From a bacterium (GTDB taxonomy: Bacteria; Planctomycetota; UBA1135; UBA2386): a stretch of 64,000 nt of DNA. Position numbers and translations under genes: made by a program. The notes under the pieces were generated by a model. That model made no database searches, was not told the DNA's origin, and saw only the letters and a list, made by a program, of their open reading frames with translations. Below are positions 19,461 through 29,009 of this stretch, in pieces. The stretch spans positions 710,707 to 774,706 of the forward strand of contig JAUILN010000003.1 in assembly GCA_030432695.1 (NCBI GenBank). Reading direction: 5' to 3'. The number at the start of each line of letters is the position of its first letter. Positions within the stretch are counted from its first letter, which is position 1.

Positions 19461-20505
19461 AGTGGGCGGGAAGAACTCCAGATCGCTTCTGCCCGATGTC
19501 CCCGACCACCCGCGCCACCGCCTCGCTGTGGCCGAACGCCAGCAGCAGGTCCCCGGGCTCGATGCGCACGCCCGGAGCCGGCGGTGTCTCGATCGGCTGT
19601 CCGGGCTTCTGCAGGCCGACCACCAGCACGCCCTGCTCGCGGAAGCCGCAATCGCGCAGGGCCCGGCCGGCGTACGCGGCGTCGCGCGCCACCACGATCT
19701 CGGCGAGGTCGAGGCGGTCGCCGTGCGCGGTCAGGACCTGCACGAAGTCCTCGACCTGCGGGTTGGTCAGGAGTTCGGCCATGCGGTGGGCGCCGGCCTC
19801 GTAGAGGCTCACCACCCGATCGGCCCCGGCCCGTTCCAACTTGGTGGCAGCCTTGTCGTCGGTCGCCCTGGCCAGGATCTGCAGGCCCCGGTTCAGCAGT
19901 CGCGCCGACATCACCACGAACAGGTTGTCGGCGTCGCTGGGCATCACTGCCGCGAGGCCGCGCGCCCGCGCGATCCCGGCCTCGGTCAGCAGGTCGTCGT
20001 CGGTCGCGTCCCCGCACAACGCGATCCGTCCGTGCTCCCGGGCGTCGTCGACCGCGGCCTGGTCGCGGTCGATGACCACGAATCCGCTGCGCTCGGCGTG
20101 CTCGAGTTCGCGGCACAGGCTGCGGCCCATGCGGCCGTAGCCGCAGATGATCAGGTGGTCGTGCATCGTGCGGATCGCGGTGTCCATGCGCCTCATCCCG
20201 AGCAGGTCGCTGAGCTGCATCCGGACCAGGACCTCGCCGACCTGGACGATGCCGTAGAAGAACACGCCGAGGCCGACCACCAGGATGCCCATCACCACGA
20301 TGCGGCCGCCGGTCGTCAGCTCGTGCACCTCGGAGTAGCCGACCGTGGTCAGCGTGATGACGGCCATCCACAGCGCGTCGAAGAATGGCCAGTCCTCGAC
20401 CAGCATCAGCACGGTGGCACTGACCAGCGGCAGCGCGGTCAGTACCAGGATCAGCTTCGTCAGCCTCCGGACGTTGTCGGAGGACCAGAGGGAGCGGTCG
20501 GCCAA
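19459..20505 (-). CDS. Two-TM potassium channel with RCK (TrkA-N/TrkA-C) domain
   Basis: A 348-aa protein. TM1 at ~16-36, pore helix and selectivity filter TTVGYSEV (residues 53-60), TM2 at ~68-94. A Rossmann RCK domain follows (IICGYGRMG, 119-127) and a TrkA-C-like domain closes the protein. This is the Kch/MthK-type layout: a tetrameric inner-membrane K+ channel gated through the cytosolic ring. The start codon is TTG at 20505, preceded 8 nt upstream by TACGCT. No methionine start nearby would keep TM1 intact. It is divergent from the SBBP gene. Confidence 0.92.
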   Translation of the reverse strand: MADRSLWSSDNVRRLTKLILVLTALPLVSATVLMLVEDWPFFDALWMAVITLTTVGYSEVHELTTGGRIVVMGILVVGLGVFFYGIVQVGEVLVRMQLSDLLGMRRMDTAIRTMHDHLIICGYGRMGRSLCRELEHAERSGFVVIDRDQAAVDDAREHGRIALCGDATDDDLLTEAGIARARGLAAVMPSDADNLFVVMSARLLNRGLQILARATDDKAATKLERAGADRVVSLYEAGAHRMAELLTNPQVEDFVQVLTAHGDRLDLAEIVVARDAAYAGRALRDCGFREQGVLVVGLQKPGQPIETPPAPGVRIEPGDLLLAFGHSEAVARVVGDIGQKRSGVLPAH

Positions 20506-20513
20506 GGCTCCGG

Positions 20514-20519
20514 AGCGTA
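20514..20519 (-). promoter_or_regulatory. -10-like hexamer before TTG start of K+ channel
   Basis: The minus-strand TACGCT is separated from TTG 20505 by 8 nt. No SD is present. The spacing agrees with other leaderless starts here and supports the unusual TTG. Confidence 0.5.
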
Positions 20520-20612
20520 TCGACCGCCGCGGGTCACCCCAATCGTCGGCTCGATCCGCTCGGCGGTGAACGGGGCCTTTCCAGGACTGCCCGGCTGTCC
20601 CAGTCTCCTGCC

Positions 20613-23135
20613 ATGCTCCGTCCGCTCGCGGCCCTCGCCCTGTCGTTCACCCTCGGTTCCCTCGTCGTGCCGGGCTGCTCGCGAACGGATGCTCGGCGTC
20701 TGCCGGTCGAGGTCCCGGAGCTGGCGCCGTTCGCCGGTTGGATCGCCAACCAGGGTCAGTGGCCGGCTTCGGTGTGGGCGGCCGCGCGTGGCGGCGGGGG
20801 CATCGTCTCGGTCGCTGCGGACGGAGTGATCACCGCCGTCACCGAAGATGGACTCGAGCGGGTGGCGCTGCGCCCCATGCTCGACGGCCACACCTGGAAC
20901 TGGTGCGGGGAACCGTTCGTCGCCGCGGGGACCGGCGCGGTCTGTCACTTTCCCGAGCGCCGGACGGGGGTCCCGCTCGCCACGTCGTTGCGCCGATCCG
21001 GGGATCCGGAGGTGGGCGCGAGCACCTTGGCGCTGCGGATCGCCGCCGACGGGGCACCGGCCTACGACCTGGAGGTCGCGGACCCACGCGAGCTGGTGCG
21101 CCACGAGTTCGTGGTCGATGGAGCCCATCGGCTGCGCGTCGACGCGGCGTCCGGCGACCTGGTGGCCGAGACCCCCGCGGGTTGCCTGCGTCAATCGGAA
21201 CCCCTGGCCTGGCAGGTCTGTGACGGACGGAGGATCGCACTCGACGTGGAGTTCGAACTCATCGGGCCCGATCGCTACCGGTTCCGCGTCGTGGACCCGC
21301 TTCGGCGCGGTCCCGTGGTGATCGATCCGGAGCTGCGCTGGGCGACGTTCGTCGGCGGCGCCCGGCTCGACGAGGGGCACTCCATCTCGCGCGCCGCGAA
21401 CGGCGACGTGTTCGTCGGCGGAACGACCCAGTCCGGCGACCTGCCAACCGACCTGTCGGTGCTGGAGCCGTTCTACCAGGGCTCGGGTTCGCTGCCTCGT
21501 CCGGTCGGTGACGGTTGGTTGGCCCGTCTCGCGGGAGACGACGGTGCACTGCAGTGGGTCACCTATCTGGGAGGCGCCCAGAACGATGCGCTGACGATCG
21601 TCCGGGCGGTCGGCGATGAAGTGTTGGCAGCCGGCTGGACCGCGTCCCCGGACTTCCCGGTGACCGCTGGCGCGTTCGACGTCACCTACAACGGCGCGAG
21701 CGACGGCGCCGCGAACCTGGGCGGCGACGTGTTCGTGTCGCGGATCTCCGCCGACGGCGCGCGCCTGGTGTGGAGCACCTTCATCGGCGGCTCGCGTCTG
21801 GAGTACCCCCGCTCCGCGGAGGTCGATGCCGCCGGACAGCTCACCTTCGCGGGCCACGTGCACAGTCCCGACTACCCGACCTCGGCCGGCGGGTGGCGCT
21901 CCTCGATCGTCGGAGCGACGGACGCCTTCGTGACCCGGCTCGCAGCCGATGGCAGCCGCCTGATGTTCTCGACCTATTTCGGCGGGCTCGATGGCGAAGA
22001 GTATCCGCACGGCCTGCACGTCGACGCCGGCGGCGAAACGGTGATCGTCGGCGGCACCGACTCGACCGACCTGCCGGTGACGCCCGGGGTCTTCGGTCCG
22101 GTCGCGCGTGGCGGACTCGAGCACGAAGCCGATGGCTTCCTCGCCCGGTTCTCGGCCGACGGCTCGGCCTTGCTGTGGTGCTCGTATCTCGCCACCACCT
22201 CGAGCGAGCGAGTGCGTGCGGTTCGCCGACTCGCGTCCGGCGATCTGGTGGTCGGAGGCGTCATCGATGGCCCGGGCCTGCCCACCGGAACCGGAGTCGT
22301 CGGGCCCCGACACGCCGGAGGCGACGACGGCTTCGTGGCCGTGGTCCGCGCCGGCGCGACCGCGCTCGACGATGCCTGCTATGTAGGCGGTACCGGTGAC
22401 GACCAGGTGTGGAGCGTGGCGGACCTGGGTGCCGGGCGGATCCTGGTGGGCGGGCGCAGCGCCTCGACCGATCTGCGCACCACACCGCGCTCCGCTGGCG
22501 AATTCCCGGCGGGGTCGGCCGACGGACTGATCTGGGTCCTGTCAGATGCGGCGACCCGCCTCGACCACGGGACCTACCTCGGCGGCAGCTCGGGTGACCG
22601 GCTGCTCGAGCTGCAGGTCGGGCCCGAGGGCGACGTGCTCGCGGTCGGTGCCAGCTACTCGCGCAACCACCCGCTCGCCGGCGCGTCTCGCGGCTACTCG
22701 GGCGGCGGCGATGCACAGATCGTGCGCCTCGCGCCGCTGCCAGCCGGCGTCGAGCGGCTCGGAGCGGCCACCGCGGGCTGCGCGGGGCACGCGGTGTCCC
22801 TGGTCCGCGCAGCTCCGGTTCCGGGAGTCGCGGACTTCGCCGCGACCTTCGGTCCGTTGCCGGCCCGCGTGCCGGCGGTCGCGCTGCTCGGCCTTCGAAC
22901 TGCGCCTGCGCCGTTGCGCCTCGCCGGCGTGGATCTCTGGCTCGACCCGAACTCGTTGTTTGCCGACCTCTCGGTGACGTCGGATAGCCGGGGGCTCGCC
23001 GTGGTGCCCCTGCCGGTCCCTGCCGATCCCGCGCTGTCCGGAGTGTCCTTCGCGCTGCAGCTCGCGTGGGCCGATGCCTGTGGTTCGGCCGGCCTCGCCG
23101 CCAGCGACGCGCTCCGCATCACCGTGCTCGATTGA
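20613..23135 (+). CDS. SBBP-repeat beta-propeller protein, exported
   Basis: An 840-aa protein with a signal peptide that ends in a possible lipobox (VVPGC, Cys22), so it may be a lipoprotein. Residues ~40-235 match the N-terminal domain common to SBBP proteins (WIANQGQWP ... VVIDPELRW). Seven SBBP beta-propeller repeats follow (WATFVGGA, WVTYLGGA, WSTFIGGS, FSTYFGG, WCSYLAT, DACYVGG, HGTYLGG), each with a GD-x-x-VGG-type strand. The final ~125 residues are a divergent version of the window's C-terminal module (PVPADPALSG, LAASDALRITVLD). Likely surface-exposed; ligand unknown. The 3' end overlaps the opposite-strand hydrolase gene by 17 bp. Confidence 0.88.
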   Translation: MLRPLAALALSFTLGSLVVPGCSRTDARRLPVEVPELAPFAGWIANQGQWPASVWAAARGGGGIVSVAADGVITAVTEDGLERVALRPMLDGHTWNWCGEPFVAAGTGAVCHFPERRTGVPLATSLRRSGDPEVGASTLALRIAADGAPAYDLEVADPRELVRHEFVVDGAHRLRVDAASGDLVAETPAGCLRQSEPLAWQVCDGRRIALDVEFELIGPDRYRFRVVDPLRRGPVVIDPELRWATFVGGARLDEGHSISRAANGDVFVGGTTQSGDLPTDLSVLEPFYQGSGSLPRPVGDGWLARLAGDDGALQWVTYLGGAQNDALTIVRAVGDEVLAAGWTASPDFPVTAGAFDVTYNGASDGAANLGGDVFVSRISADGARLVWSTFIGGSRLEYPRSAEVDAAGQLTFAGHVHSPDYPTSAGGWRSSIVGATDAFVTRLAADGSRLMFSTYFGGLDGEEYPHGLHVDAGGETVIVGGTDSTDLPVTPGVFGPVARGGLEHEADGFLARFSADGSALLWCSYLATTSSERVRAVRRLASGDLVVGGVIDGPGLPTGTGVVGPRHAGGDDGFVAVVRAGATALDDACYVGGTGDDQVWSVADLGAGRILVGGRSASTDLRTTPRSAGEFPAGSADGLIWVLSDAATRLDHGTYLGGSSGDRLLELQVGPEGDVLAVGASYSRNHPLAGASRGYSGGGDAQIVRLAPLPAGVERLGAATAGCAGHAVSLVRAAPVPGVADFAATFGPLPARVPAVALLGLRTAPAPLRLAGVDLWLDPNSLFADLSVTSDSRGLAVVPLPVPADPALSGVSFALQLAWADACGSAGLAASDALRITVLD

Positions 23136-24369
23136 GGCCCGGCCGCGTCGCCGCCTCGTCGGCCTCCAGATGGAGCGCCTCGATGGTGATCCCCGCCAGC
23201 TCGTCGACCGTGGTGCGCAGGCGCCGGCCGACGCGGCGCAGGTCGTCGGTGTCGTGTTGGATCGCGAGCGTGAGTCGGTAGCGCGGGTAGTGCGCCATCA
23301 TCGACAGGTAGCCCGGCATGTAACCGGAGTGGCCGAAGCTCGGTCCGTGTGGTGACTGCAGGATCTGGCAGCCGAGGCCATAGCGGTCGCCGGGACCTGT
23401 GGCGGCTTCCGGAGCGTCTTCGACGACCTGCTTCCAGAGCGCGGCGGGGAAGGCGCGGTCGCCGCCGGCGGCCCAGAGGTGGCACCACTTCGCGAGGTCG
23501 GCGGTGGTCGAGGAGATCCCACCTCCGCAGCCCTCGAACTGCGGGTTCACCAGGTAGCGACCCTCGTCGTCGAAGACCGACCGCGGGTCACAGCGCAGCA
23601 GGTTGCCGTCGGTGACGCCGGCGACCAGCCCGGTCACGATGCGGGCCGAGTTGGGCACGGTGTCGCGGAGCTCCAGCGGCTCGAGCAGGCGCGTGCGCAG
23701 GAGATCGTCGTAGGCCTCGCCGGTGACCGCCTCGAGGACCGCGGCGATGACGATGTAGTTGGTGTCGGCGTAGGCCCAGCCTTCGCCGGCCGCGAACAGC
23801 GGCTCGGAATCGAGCACGAAGGCCAGTCGCTCCGCGTCGGTCCAGGTGCGGTCGGGATCGGCGAGGACAGCATCGATGAAGGCCGCGGACGTCACGTGCT
23901 CGCGGATACCGCTCTGGTGGCAGAGCAGATGGCGCAGCGTCAGGTCTTCGGCGTTCGGCAGACGCTTCGCCCAGGCGTGGTCGGCGAGGTGGTCGAGGAC
24001 CTTCGCGTCGAGCGCGAGTTCGCCTTCGCCGACCAGTTGCAGGGTGACCGCCGCGCAGTAGGTCTTGCCGATGCTGCCCGACATCAGCCGGCTCGAGGTC
24101 TCCAGTGCCGGCAGCTCCGGATCGGCCCGACCGTGGACCACGGGCAGCAGCATGCCGTCGGGCAGGACCACGGCGACCGAGGTGCCGGGGAAGCCGGGGC
24201 GCTCGGCGAGGCGGGTGAGATGGGCCTCGATCCGGGATTGGAGGAGGTCCAGGCCGGTGAGTTCGGGGTCGGACGATTCCTGGGCACGGACGACCGCAGG
24301 GAGCGCGAGGGCGACGGCGAGCAGGTGAGCGGCCAGCGGGGCGCGCGGGGTTCGGGGCAGGCGGATCAT
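23119..24369 (-). CDS. Serine hydrolase of the class C beta-lactamase/DD-peptidase fold
   Basis: A 416-aa protein beginning at the signal peptide (MIRLPRTPRAPLAAHLLAVA, cleavage near VRAQ). Motifs: SIGK (Ser99-Lys102) as nucleophile and base, HLLCHQSGI typical of the family, and HSG (347-349). The second motif, usually YxN, reads YAD (200-202), so Asn is replaced by Asp. The fold includes carboxypeptidases, esterases and lactonases, so beta-lactam hydrolysis should not be assumed. It is divergent from the RND pair (125 bp between starts) and might be co-regulated with it. Confidence 0.88.
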   Translation of the reverse strand: MIRLPRTPRAPLAAHLLAVALALPAVVRAQESSDPELTGLDLLQSRIEAHLTRLAERPGFPGTSVAVVLPDGMLLPVVHGRADPELPALETSSRLMSGSIGKTYCAAVTLQLVGEGELALDAKVLDHLADHAWAKRLPNAEDLTLRHLLCHQSGIREHVTSAAFIDAVLADPDRTWTDAERLAFVLDSEPLFAAGEGWAYADTNYIVIAAVLEAVTGEAYDDLLRTRLLEPLELRDTVPNSARIVTGLVAGVTDGNLLRCDPRSVFDDEGRYLVNPQFEGCGGGISSTTADLAKWCHLWAAGGDRAFPAALWKQVVEDAPEAATGPGDRYGLGCQILQSPHGPSFGHSGYMPGYLSMMAHYPRYRLTLAIQHDTDDLRRVGRRLRTTVDELAGITIEALHLEADEAATRPGLNRAR

Positions 24370-24494
24370 GGCGCCGGCTACGCGTCGCCCGTCGGGATTG
24401 CGAGCCACGGCTCACGCGCTCCGGGTTGTCCCGAGGCCGAGGGCCGCTGCGCGGTGATGTCATTCTGCCTCGGCTGCGTTCGTTGCGACGCGCG

Positions 24495-25619
24495 ATGAAC
24501 CTCCGATCCCTCGGCGCCGGGCTGCGCAAGTCCCTGGTCGGCCTGCTCGTGCTGGCCGCGATGACCGTTCTCGTCCTGTGGCTCAGCGGGTTCTTCGCCG
24601 AGCGGGTGCCGGCCGGCCAGGAGCCGGCAGAACTCGGGATCGCGCTGCCCCCCGGCACTCCCACGCTCACCGTGCAGGCGGCGGAGGTGGAGCTGGTGGA
24701 AGAGGCGGTCGGCACGGTCCGCGCCATCCAGGAGGTGCGGATCGCCTCGCGGATCCTGGCACGGATCCGCGAGATGCACGTCGCGGCAGCCGGGCAGGCG
24801 GTGAAGGCGGGCGAGGTGTTGGTCGAGCTGGAGGACGACGATCTGAGCGCGGCGCTGCGCGAGGCCGAGGCGGCCCTGCGCTCGGCGACCGAGACCCGCG
24901 ACCAGGCCGAGCGCGACCTGGCCAGGACGCAGGAGCTGTTCGGCCAGAAGATCGCCTCCGAGCTGGAGCTGGAACGCGACCGGACCCGCTTCGAGAACTC
25001 CGAGGCCGAGGTCGCGCGCGCCACCCAGGCAGCCGCTGCCGCCGAGACCCGGTTGGACTTCGCGGTGATCCGTGCCCCGATCGACGGCATCGTGATCGAC
25101 AAGCTGCGCGAGAAGGGCGACACGGTGACACCGGGCGAGGTGTTGATGAGCCTGTACGACCCGGGGCGCATGCAGTTGGTCGCGTCGGTGCGCGAGCAGT
25201 TGGCGACGCGGCTCCAGGTCGGTGGCGAAGTGGGAGTGGCGGTCGACTCGCTCGGTCTGCGCTGCTCGGGGACGGTCAGCGAGATCGTGCCGTTGGCCGA
25301 GGCCGGCAGCCGGGCGTTCGACGTGAAGGTCACCGGGCCGTGTCCGCCCGGGGTGTTCTCGGGGATGTTCGGACGCCTCCTGCTGCCGCGTGGCACGGCC
25401 GAGGAGATCCGCGTGCCGCGTACGGCGGTGCGCGGCTTCGGTCAGGTCGACCAGGTGCTGGTGGTCGGCGACGCAACGGGTGGCGCGGCGCGGGTCCTGC
25501 GGCGTTTCGTCGTGCTCGGTGAGGAGCACGGCGCGCAGGTCACGGTGCTGTCCGGGCTCGAGGCCGGTGAGACGATCGTCGCCGACGCGCGGGCACTGCG
25601 CGGAGCGGAGGGCCGATGA
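24495..25619 (+). CDS. RND efflux periplasmic adaptor (HlyD/AcrA family)
   Basis: A 374-aa protein. An N-terminal signal anchor (LVGLLVLAAMTVLVLWL) is followed by a biotinyl-lipoyl half (QEVRIASRILARI ... GQAVKAGEVLVELEDDDL), a coiled-coil hairpin (~115-175, rich in Glu, Arg and Ala), the second lipoyl half (FAVIRAPIDGIVIDKL), and beta-barrel/membrane-proximal domains. It links the inner-membrane RND pump to an outer-membrane channel. The stop overlaps the pump start by 4 bp (ATGA), so the two are translationally coupled. The start is chosen for the membrane anchor; the frame is open ~70 nt further upstream. Confidence 0.9.
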   Translation: MNLRSLGAGLRKSLVGLLVLAAMTVLVLWLSGFFAERVPAGQEPAELGIALPPGTPTLTVQAAEVELVEEAVGTVRAIQEVRIASRILARIREMHVAAAGQAVKAGEVLVELEDDDLSAALREAEAALRSATETRDQAERDLARTQELFGQKIASELELERDRTRFENSEAEVARATQAAAAAETRLDFAVIRAPIDGIVIDKLREKGDTVTPGEVLMSLYDPGRMQLVASVREQLATRLQVGGEVGVAVDSLGLRCSGTVSEIVPLAEAGSRAFDVKVTGPCPPGVFSGMFGRLLLPRGTAEEIRVPRTAVRGFGQVDQVLVVGDATGGAARVLRRFVVLGEEHGAQVTVLSGLEAGETIVADARALRGAEGR

Positions 25620-28600
25620 CCGGCTCGCAGCAGCCCGCCGAGTCGGGCGGTCTCTCGGCGCGGATCGTCGAGGTGTTCCTGAAGGGCAACCTGACGCCGC
25701 TGTTGATCCTGCTGTCGCTGGTGACCGGCTTCTATGCGCTGCGCGTCACGCCGCGCGAGGAGGAGCCGCAGATCGTGGTGCCGCTGGCCGACGTGCTGAT
25801 CGACGCGCCGGGCGCGAGTGCCGCCGAGGTCGAGAGCCAGGTGGCGTCGCGGCTGGAGCGGCTGCTCTACGAGGTCGACGGCGTCGAATACGTCTACTCG
25901 ACCAGCATGCCGCACCGCGCCGTCGTCACGGTGCGGTTCTTCGTCGGCGAGGACCGCGAGGACAGCCTGCTCAAGCTGCACAACAAGCTGGCGATGAGCG
26001 CGGACCGGATCCCGCCGCAGGTCGCCGACTGGGTGGTGCGGCCGATCGAGGTCGACGACGTGCCGATCGTCAACCTGACGCTGTGGTCGGAGTCGCTCGG
26101 CGGCTACGAGCTGCGACGACTGGCCGAGGAGTTGGAGAACGTCGCGCAGCGGGTGCCCGATGCCGGGCAGACCGAGGTGGTCGGTGGCGCGCCGCGGCAG
26201 CTCCGGGTCCGGGTCGATCCCGATGCGCTCGCATCGCGCGGGGTCGGCTTCGAGCAGGTGGCCGGTGCCCTGCGCGCGGCGTCGACGTCGCTGCCGGCGG
26301 GGAGCTTCGAGGATCTCGATCGGGTGGTCGCGGTGGAGGCCCGGCCGGGAGCGCACAGCGTCCGGGAACTCGGCGAGCTGGTGGTCGGCGTGCGTGACGG
26401 GCGACCGATCTACCTGCGCGACGTCGCCGAGGTGACCGACGGGCCAGCCGAGCGGACCAGTTACACGCGGATCGGCTTCGGGCCGGCGGTGGAGGGCGTG
26501 CCGGCCGAGCTGGCCGATGGCGCTCGCGACTACCCGGCGGTGACCGTCGCGGTGGCCAAGCGCAAAGGCAGCAACGCGGTGCTGGTCTCCGAGGAGGTGC
26601 AGCATCGGGTCGAAGAAGCGGTCGCCGAGTTGCTGCCGCCGGAGGTCCATCTGCGGGTGACCCGCGACCACGGGCTGACCGCCGACCAGAAGGTCGACGA
26701 GCTGCTCGAGGGGCTGTGGGTGGCGGTCATCATCGTGATCGCGTTGATCGCGCTGACGCTCGGCCTGCGTGAGGGCCTGGTGGTCGCGACCGCGGTGCCG
26801 GTGACCTTCGCGCTGACCCTGTTCGTCAACGACCTGGCCGGCTACTCGATCAACCGGGTCACCCTGTTCGCGCTGACGCTGGCGCTGGGCCTGGTGGTCG
26901 ACGACCCGATCGTCGACGTCGAGAACATCTACCGCCACCTGAAGCGCGGCCGGCGTGAGCCGATGCAGGCAGTGCTCGCGGCGGTCAACGAGGTCCGTCC
27001 GCCGATCATCCTGGCGACGCTGGCGGTGATGGTCAGCTTCCTGCCGCTGTTCTTCATCACCGGGATGATGGGGCCGTACATGGCGCCGATGGCGCTCAAC
27101 GTGCCGCTGGCGATGTTGATGAGCCTGTTCGTGGCGTTCGCGGTGACGCCCTGGCTGTCGTGGTTGGTGCTGCGCAAGCACGTGAAGCCCGATCCCGGCG
27201 CGGCCGATCTCGAGGACGACCACGAGGCGGTGCGGCGGGGGGGCATCTACCGCAGCTACGCGCTGCTGATGCGGCCGGTGCTCGGCAACAAGACGCTGCG
27301 CTGGGGTCTGCTCGGCTTCACCGGGCTGCTGTTCGTGGCCTCGGGTTGGCTGGTGATGGACCGGCGGGTGCCGCTGAAGATGCTGCCGTTCGACAACAAG
27401 AACGAGCTGCAGGTGGTGGTCGATCTGCCGGAGGGCAGCACCGTGGAACGCACCGACGCGGTGCTGGCCGAGCTGGCGCAGGTGGTGCGGGGCGTGGCCG
27501 AGGTCACCGACGTGACCAGCTATGCGGGCGCGGCGTCGCCGATCGACTTCAACGGCATGGTCCGGCACTACCAGCTTCGCCAGTTGCCGCACCAGGGCGA
27601 CCTGCGGATCAACCTGGTGCACAAGCGCGCGCGGGAGATGGGCAGCCACGAGCTGTCGATGCAGCTTCGCGCCTGGCTCCAGCCGATCGCCGCGCGGCAC
27701 GGGGCGCGGATCAAGATGGTCGAGTCGCCGCCGGGGCCGCCGGTGATCGCGACGGTGGCGGTGGAGGTCCACGGCACGCCCGACATGAGTTACGCCGAAC
27801 TCTGCGAGGCGGCGTTGCGGGTCGAGGGGCGGCTGGCCGCGGAGCCCGGCGTGGCCGACGTCGACACCACGGTCGAGGAGCCGCAGGTCCGCATGCGGTT
27901 CGCACTGGATCGGCAGAAGGCGGCGCTGCACGGGATCGCCGAGTTCGATGTCGCGCAGGTCCTGCACGCCGCGGTCGGCGGTGAGGTTGCGACCACGTTC
28001 CACGATGACCGGGAGCGTAATCCGCTGGTCGCCGAGGTGCGCCTGCCGCGGGCCGACCGGGCCGATCCGACGGTGCTCGAGCGGCTGCCGATCCCGGTGG
28101 CGGGGGGCGAGGGGATGGTTCCGCTCGGCGAGCTCGGGGTATTCGTCGCGGAGACCGTCGATCAGTCGATCTGGCACAAGGATCTCGACCCGGTGGTCTA
28201 CGTGTTCGCCGAGGTGGTGGGCCGTGCGCCGGCCGACGTGATCCTCGACGTCCAGGCCGACCAGCTCGCCGACGGGGCGACCTACGCCGCGATCGCGACC
28301 GCGACGCCGCGCCCGGTGGCCGAACGCACCCACCTCGAACTCGGCGGCGGGATCCCCTGGTCGGTGCCGCCCGGCATCGAGCTGTCGTGGACCGGTGAAG
28401 GCGAGTGGAAGATCACCCTCGACGCCTTCCGCGACCTCGGCATTGCCTTCCTCGCGGCCTGCTTCGGCATCTACGTGCTGCTGGTCCACGAGACCAAGAG
28501 CTACTTCCTGCCGCTGATCCTGATGCTGTCGATCCCGTTCACGATGATCGGCATCGTGCCGGGCTTCTGGCTGCTCAACGTGTTCGGCGGCGGCGAGGTG

Positions 28601-28951
28601 GCTGGCGCGGCGACGCCGGTGTTCTTCACCGCCACCGCGATGATCGGCATGATCGCGCTGTCGGGCATCGCGGTGCGCAATGCCATCCTGCTGATCGAGT
28701 TCCTCCAGAAGGCCCTCGACGACGGCCTCGGCCTCACCGAGTCGATCCTGCAAGCCGGCGCGATCCGCCTGCGCCCGATCTTCCTGACCGCCGGCACCGC
28801 GATGCTCGCCGCGATCCCGATCACGCTGGACCCGATCTTCTCGGGCCTCGCCTGGGCGCTGATCTTCGGGCTCTTGGTATCGAGCGCATTCACGCTGGTG
28901 CTGGTGCCGATGGTGTACGCGATGGTCTACGGGCATCGGCATCGGGCGTGA
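25616..28951 (+). CDS. RND family efflux transporter permease
   Basis: A 1111-aa protein, within the normal RND length. TM1 lies near the N-terminus (PLLILLSLVTGFYAL), followed by the first porter loop. TM2-TM6 contain GLVVDDPIVDVENIYRHLKRG with the paired Asp residues of TM4 used for proton relay. A second half repeats this plan (TM7 ~LLGFTGLLFVASGWLV; late IALSGIAVRNAILLIEFL). The substrate (drug, metal or lipid) cannot be told; the long second porter loop and MPFDNKNELQ-type strand fit multidrug/HAE-type pumps. No TolC-like gene is adjacent, so the outer-membrane partner must be encoded elsewhere. Confidence 0.93.
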   Translation: MTGSQQPAESGGLSARIVEVFLKGNLTPLLILLSLVTGFYALRVTPREEEPQIVVPLADVLIDAPGASAAEVESQVASRLERLLYEVDGVEYVYSTSMPHRAVVTVRFFVGEDREDSLLKLHNKLAMSADRIPPQVADWVVRPIEVDDVPIVNLTLWSESLGGYELRRLAEELENVAQRVPDAGQTEVVGGAPRQLRVRVDPDALASRGVGFEQVAGALRAASTSLPAGSFEDLDRVVAVEARPGAHSVRELGELVVGVRDGRPIYLRDVAEVTDGPAERTSYTRIGFGPAVEGVPAELADGARDYPAVTVAVAKRKGSNAVLVSEEVQHRVEEAVAELLPPEVHLRVTRDHGLTADQKVDELLEGLWVAVIIVIALIALTLGLREGLVVATAVPVTFALTLFVNDLAGYSINRVTLFALTLALGLVVDDPIVDVENIYRHLKRGRREPMQAVLAAVNEVRPPIILATLAVMVSFLPLFFITGMMGPYMAPMALNVPLAMLMSLFVAFAVTPWLSWLVLRKHVKPDPGAADLEDDHEAVRRGGIYRSYALLMRPVLGNKTLRWGLLGFTGLLFVASGWLVMDRRVPLKMLPFDNKNELQVVVDLPEGSTVERTDAVLAELAQVVRGVAEVTDVTSYAGAASPIDFNGMVRHYQLRQLPHQGDLRINLVHKRAREMGSHELSMQLRAWLQPIAARHGARIKMVESPPGPPVIATVAVEVHGTPDMSYAELCEAALRVEGRLAAEPGVADVDTTVEEPQVRMRFALDRQKAALHGIAEFDVAQVLHAAVGGEVATTFHDDRERNPLVAEVRLPRADRADPTVLERLPIPVAGGEGMVPLGELGVFVAETVDQSIWHKDLDPVVYVFAEVVGRAPADVILDVQADQLADGATYAAIATATPRPVAERTHLELGGGIPWSVPPGIELSWTGEGEWKITLDAFRDLGIAFLAACFGIYVLLVHETKSYFLPLILMLSIPFTMIGIVPGFWLLNVFGGGEVAGAATPVFFTATAMIGMIALSGIAVRNAILLIEFLQKALDDGLGLTESILQAGAIRLRPIFLTAGTAMLAAIPITLDPIFSGLAWALIFGLLVSSAFTLVLVPMVYAMVYGHRHRA

Positions 28952-28993
28952 GGCGACCGACGGGTTCTGCCGGGTGCCATCCCCGGTACCGGC

Positions 28994-28999
28994 TACCCT
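28994..28999 (+). promoter_or_regulatory. -10-like hexamer before glycosyltransferase
   Basis: TACCCT is followed by 10 nt and GTG 29010. It supports GTG over the upstream in-frame ATG 28974, which lies before the hexamer. Confidence 0.4.
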
Positions 29000-29009
29000 C
29001 TGCACCGCC

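Noticed and set aside
19190..20371. Upstream extension of protease 2 frame
   Set aside because: It runs through the K+ channel gene in another phase and would precede a perfect signal peptide with nonsense sequence.
24370..24408. Longer N-terminus for the serine hydrolase
   Set aside because: The 13 extra residues precede a normal signal peptide and would disrupt it.
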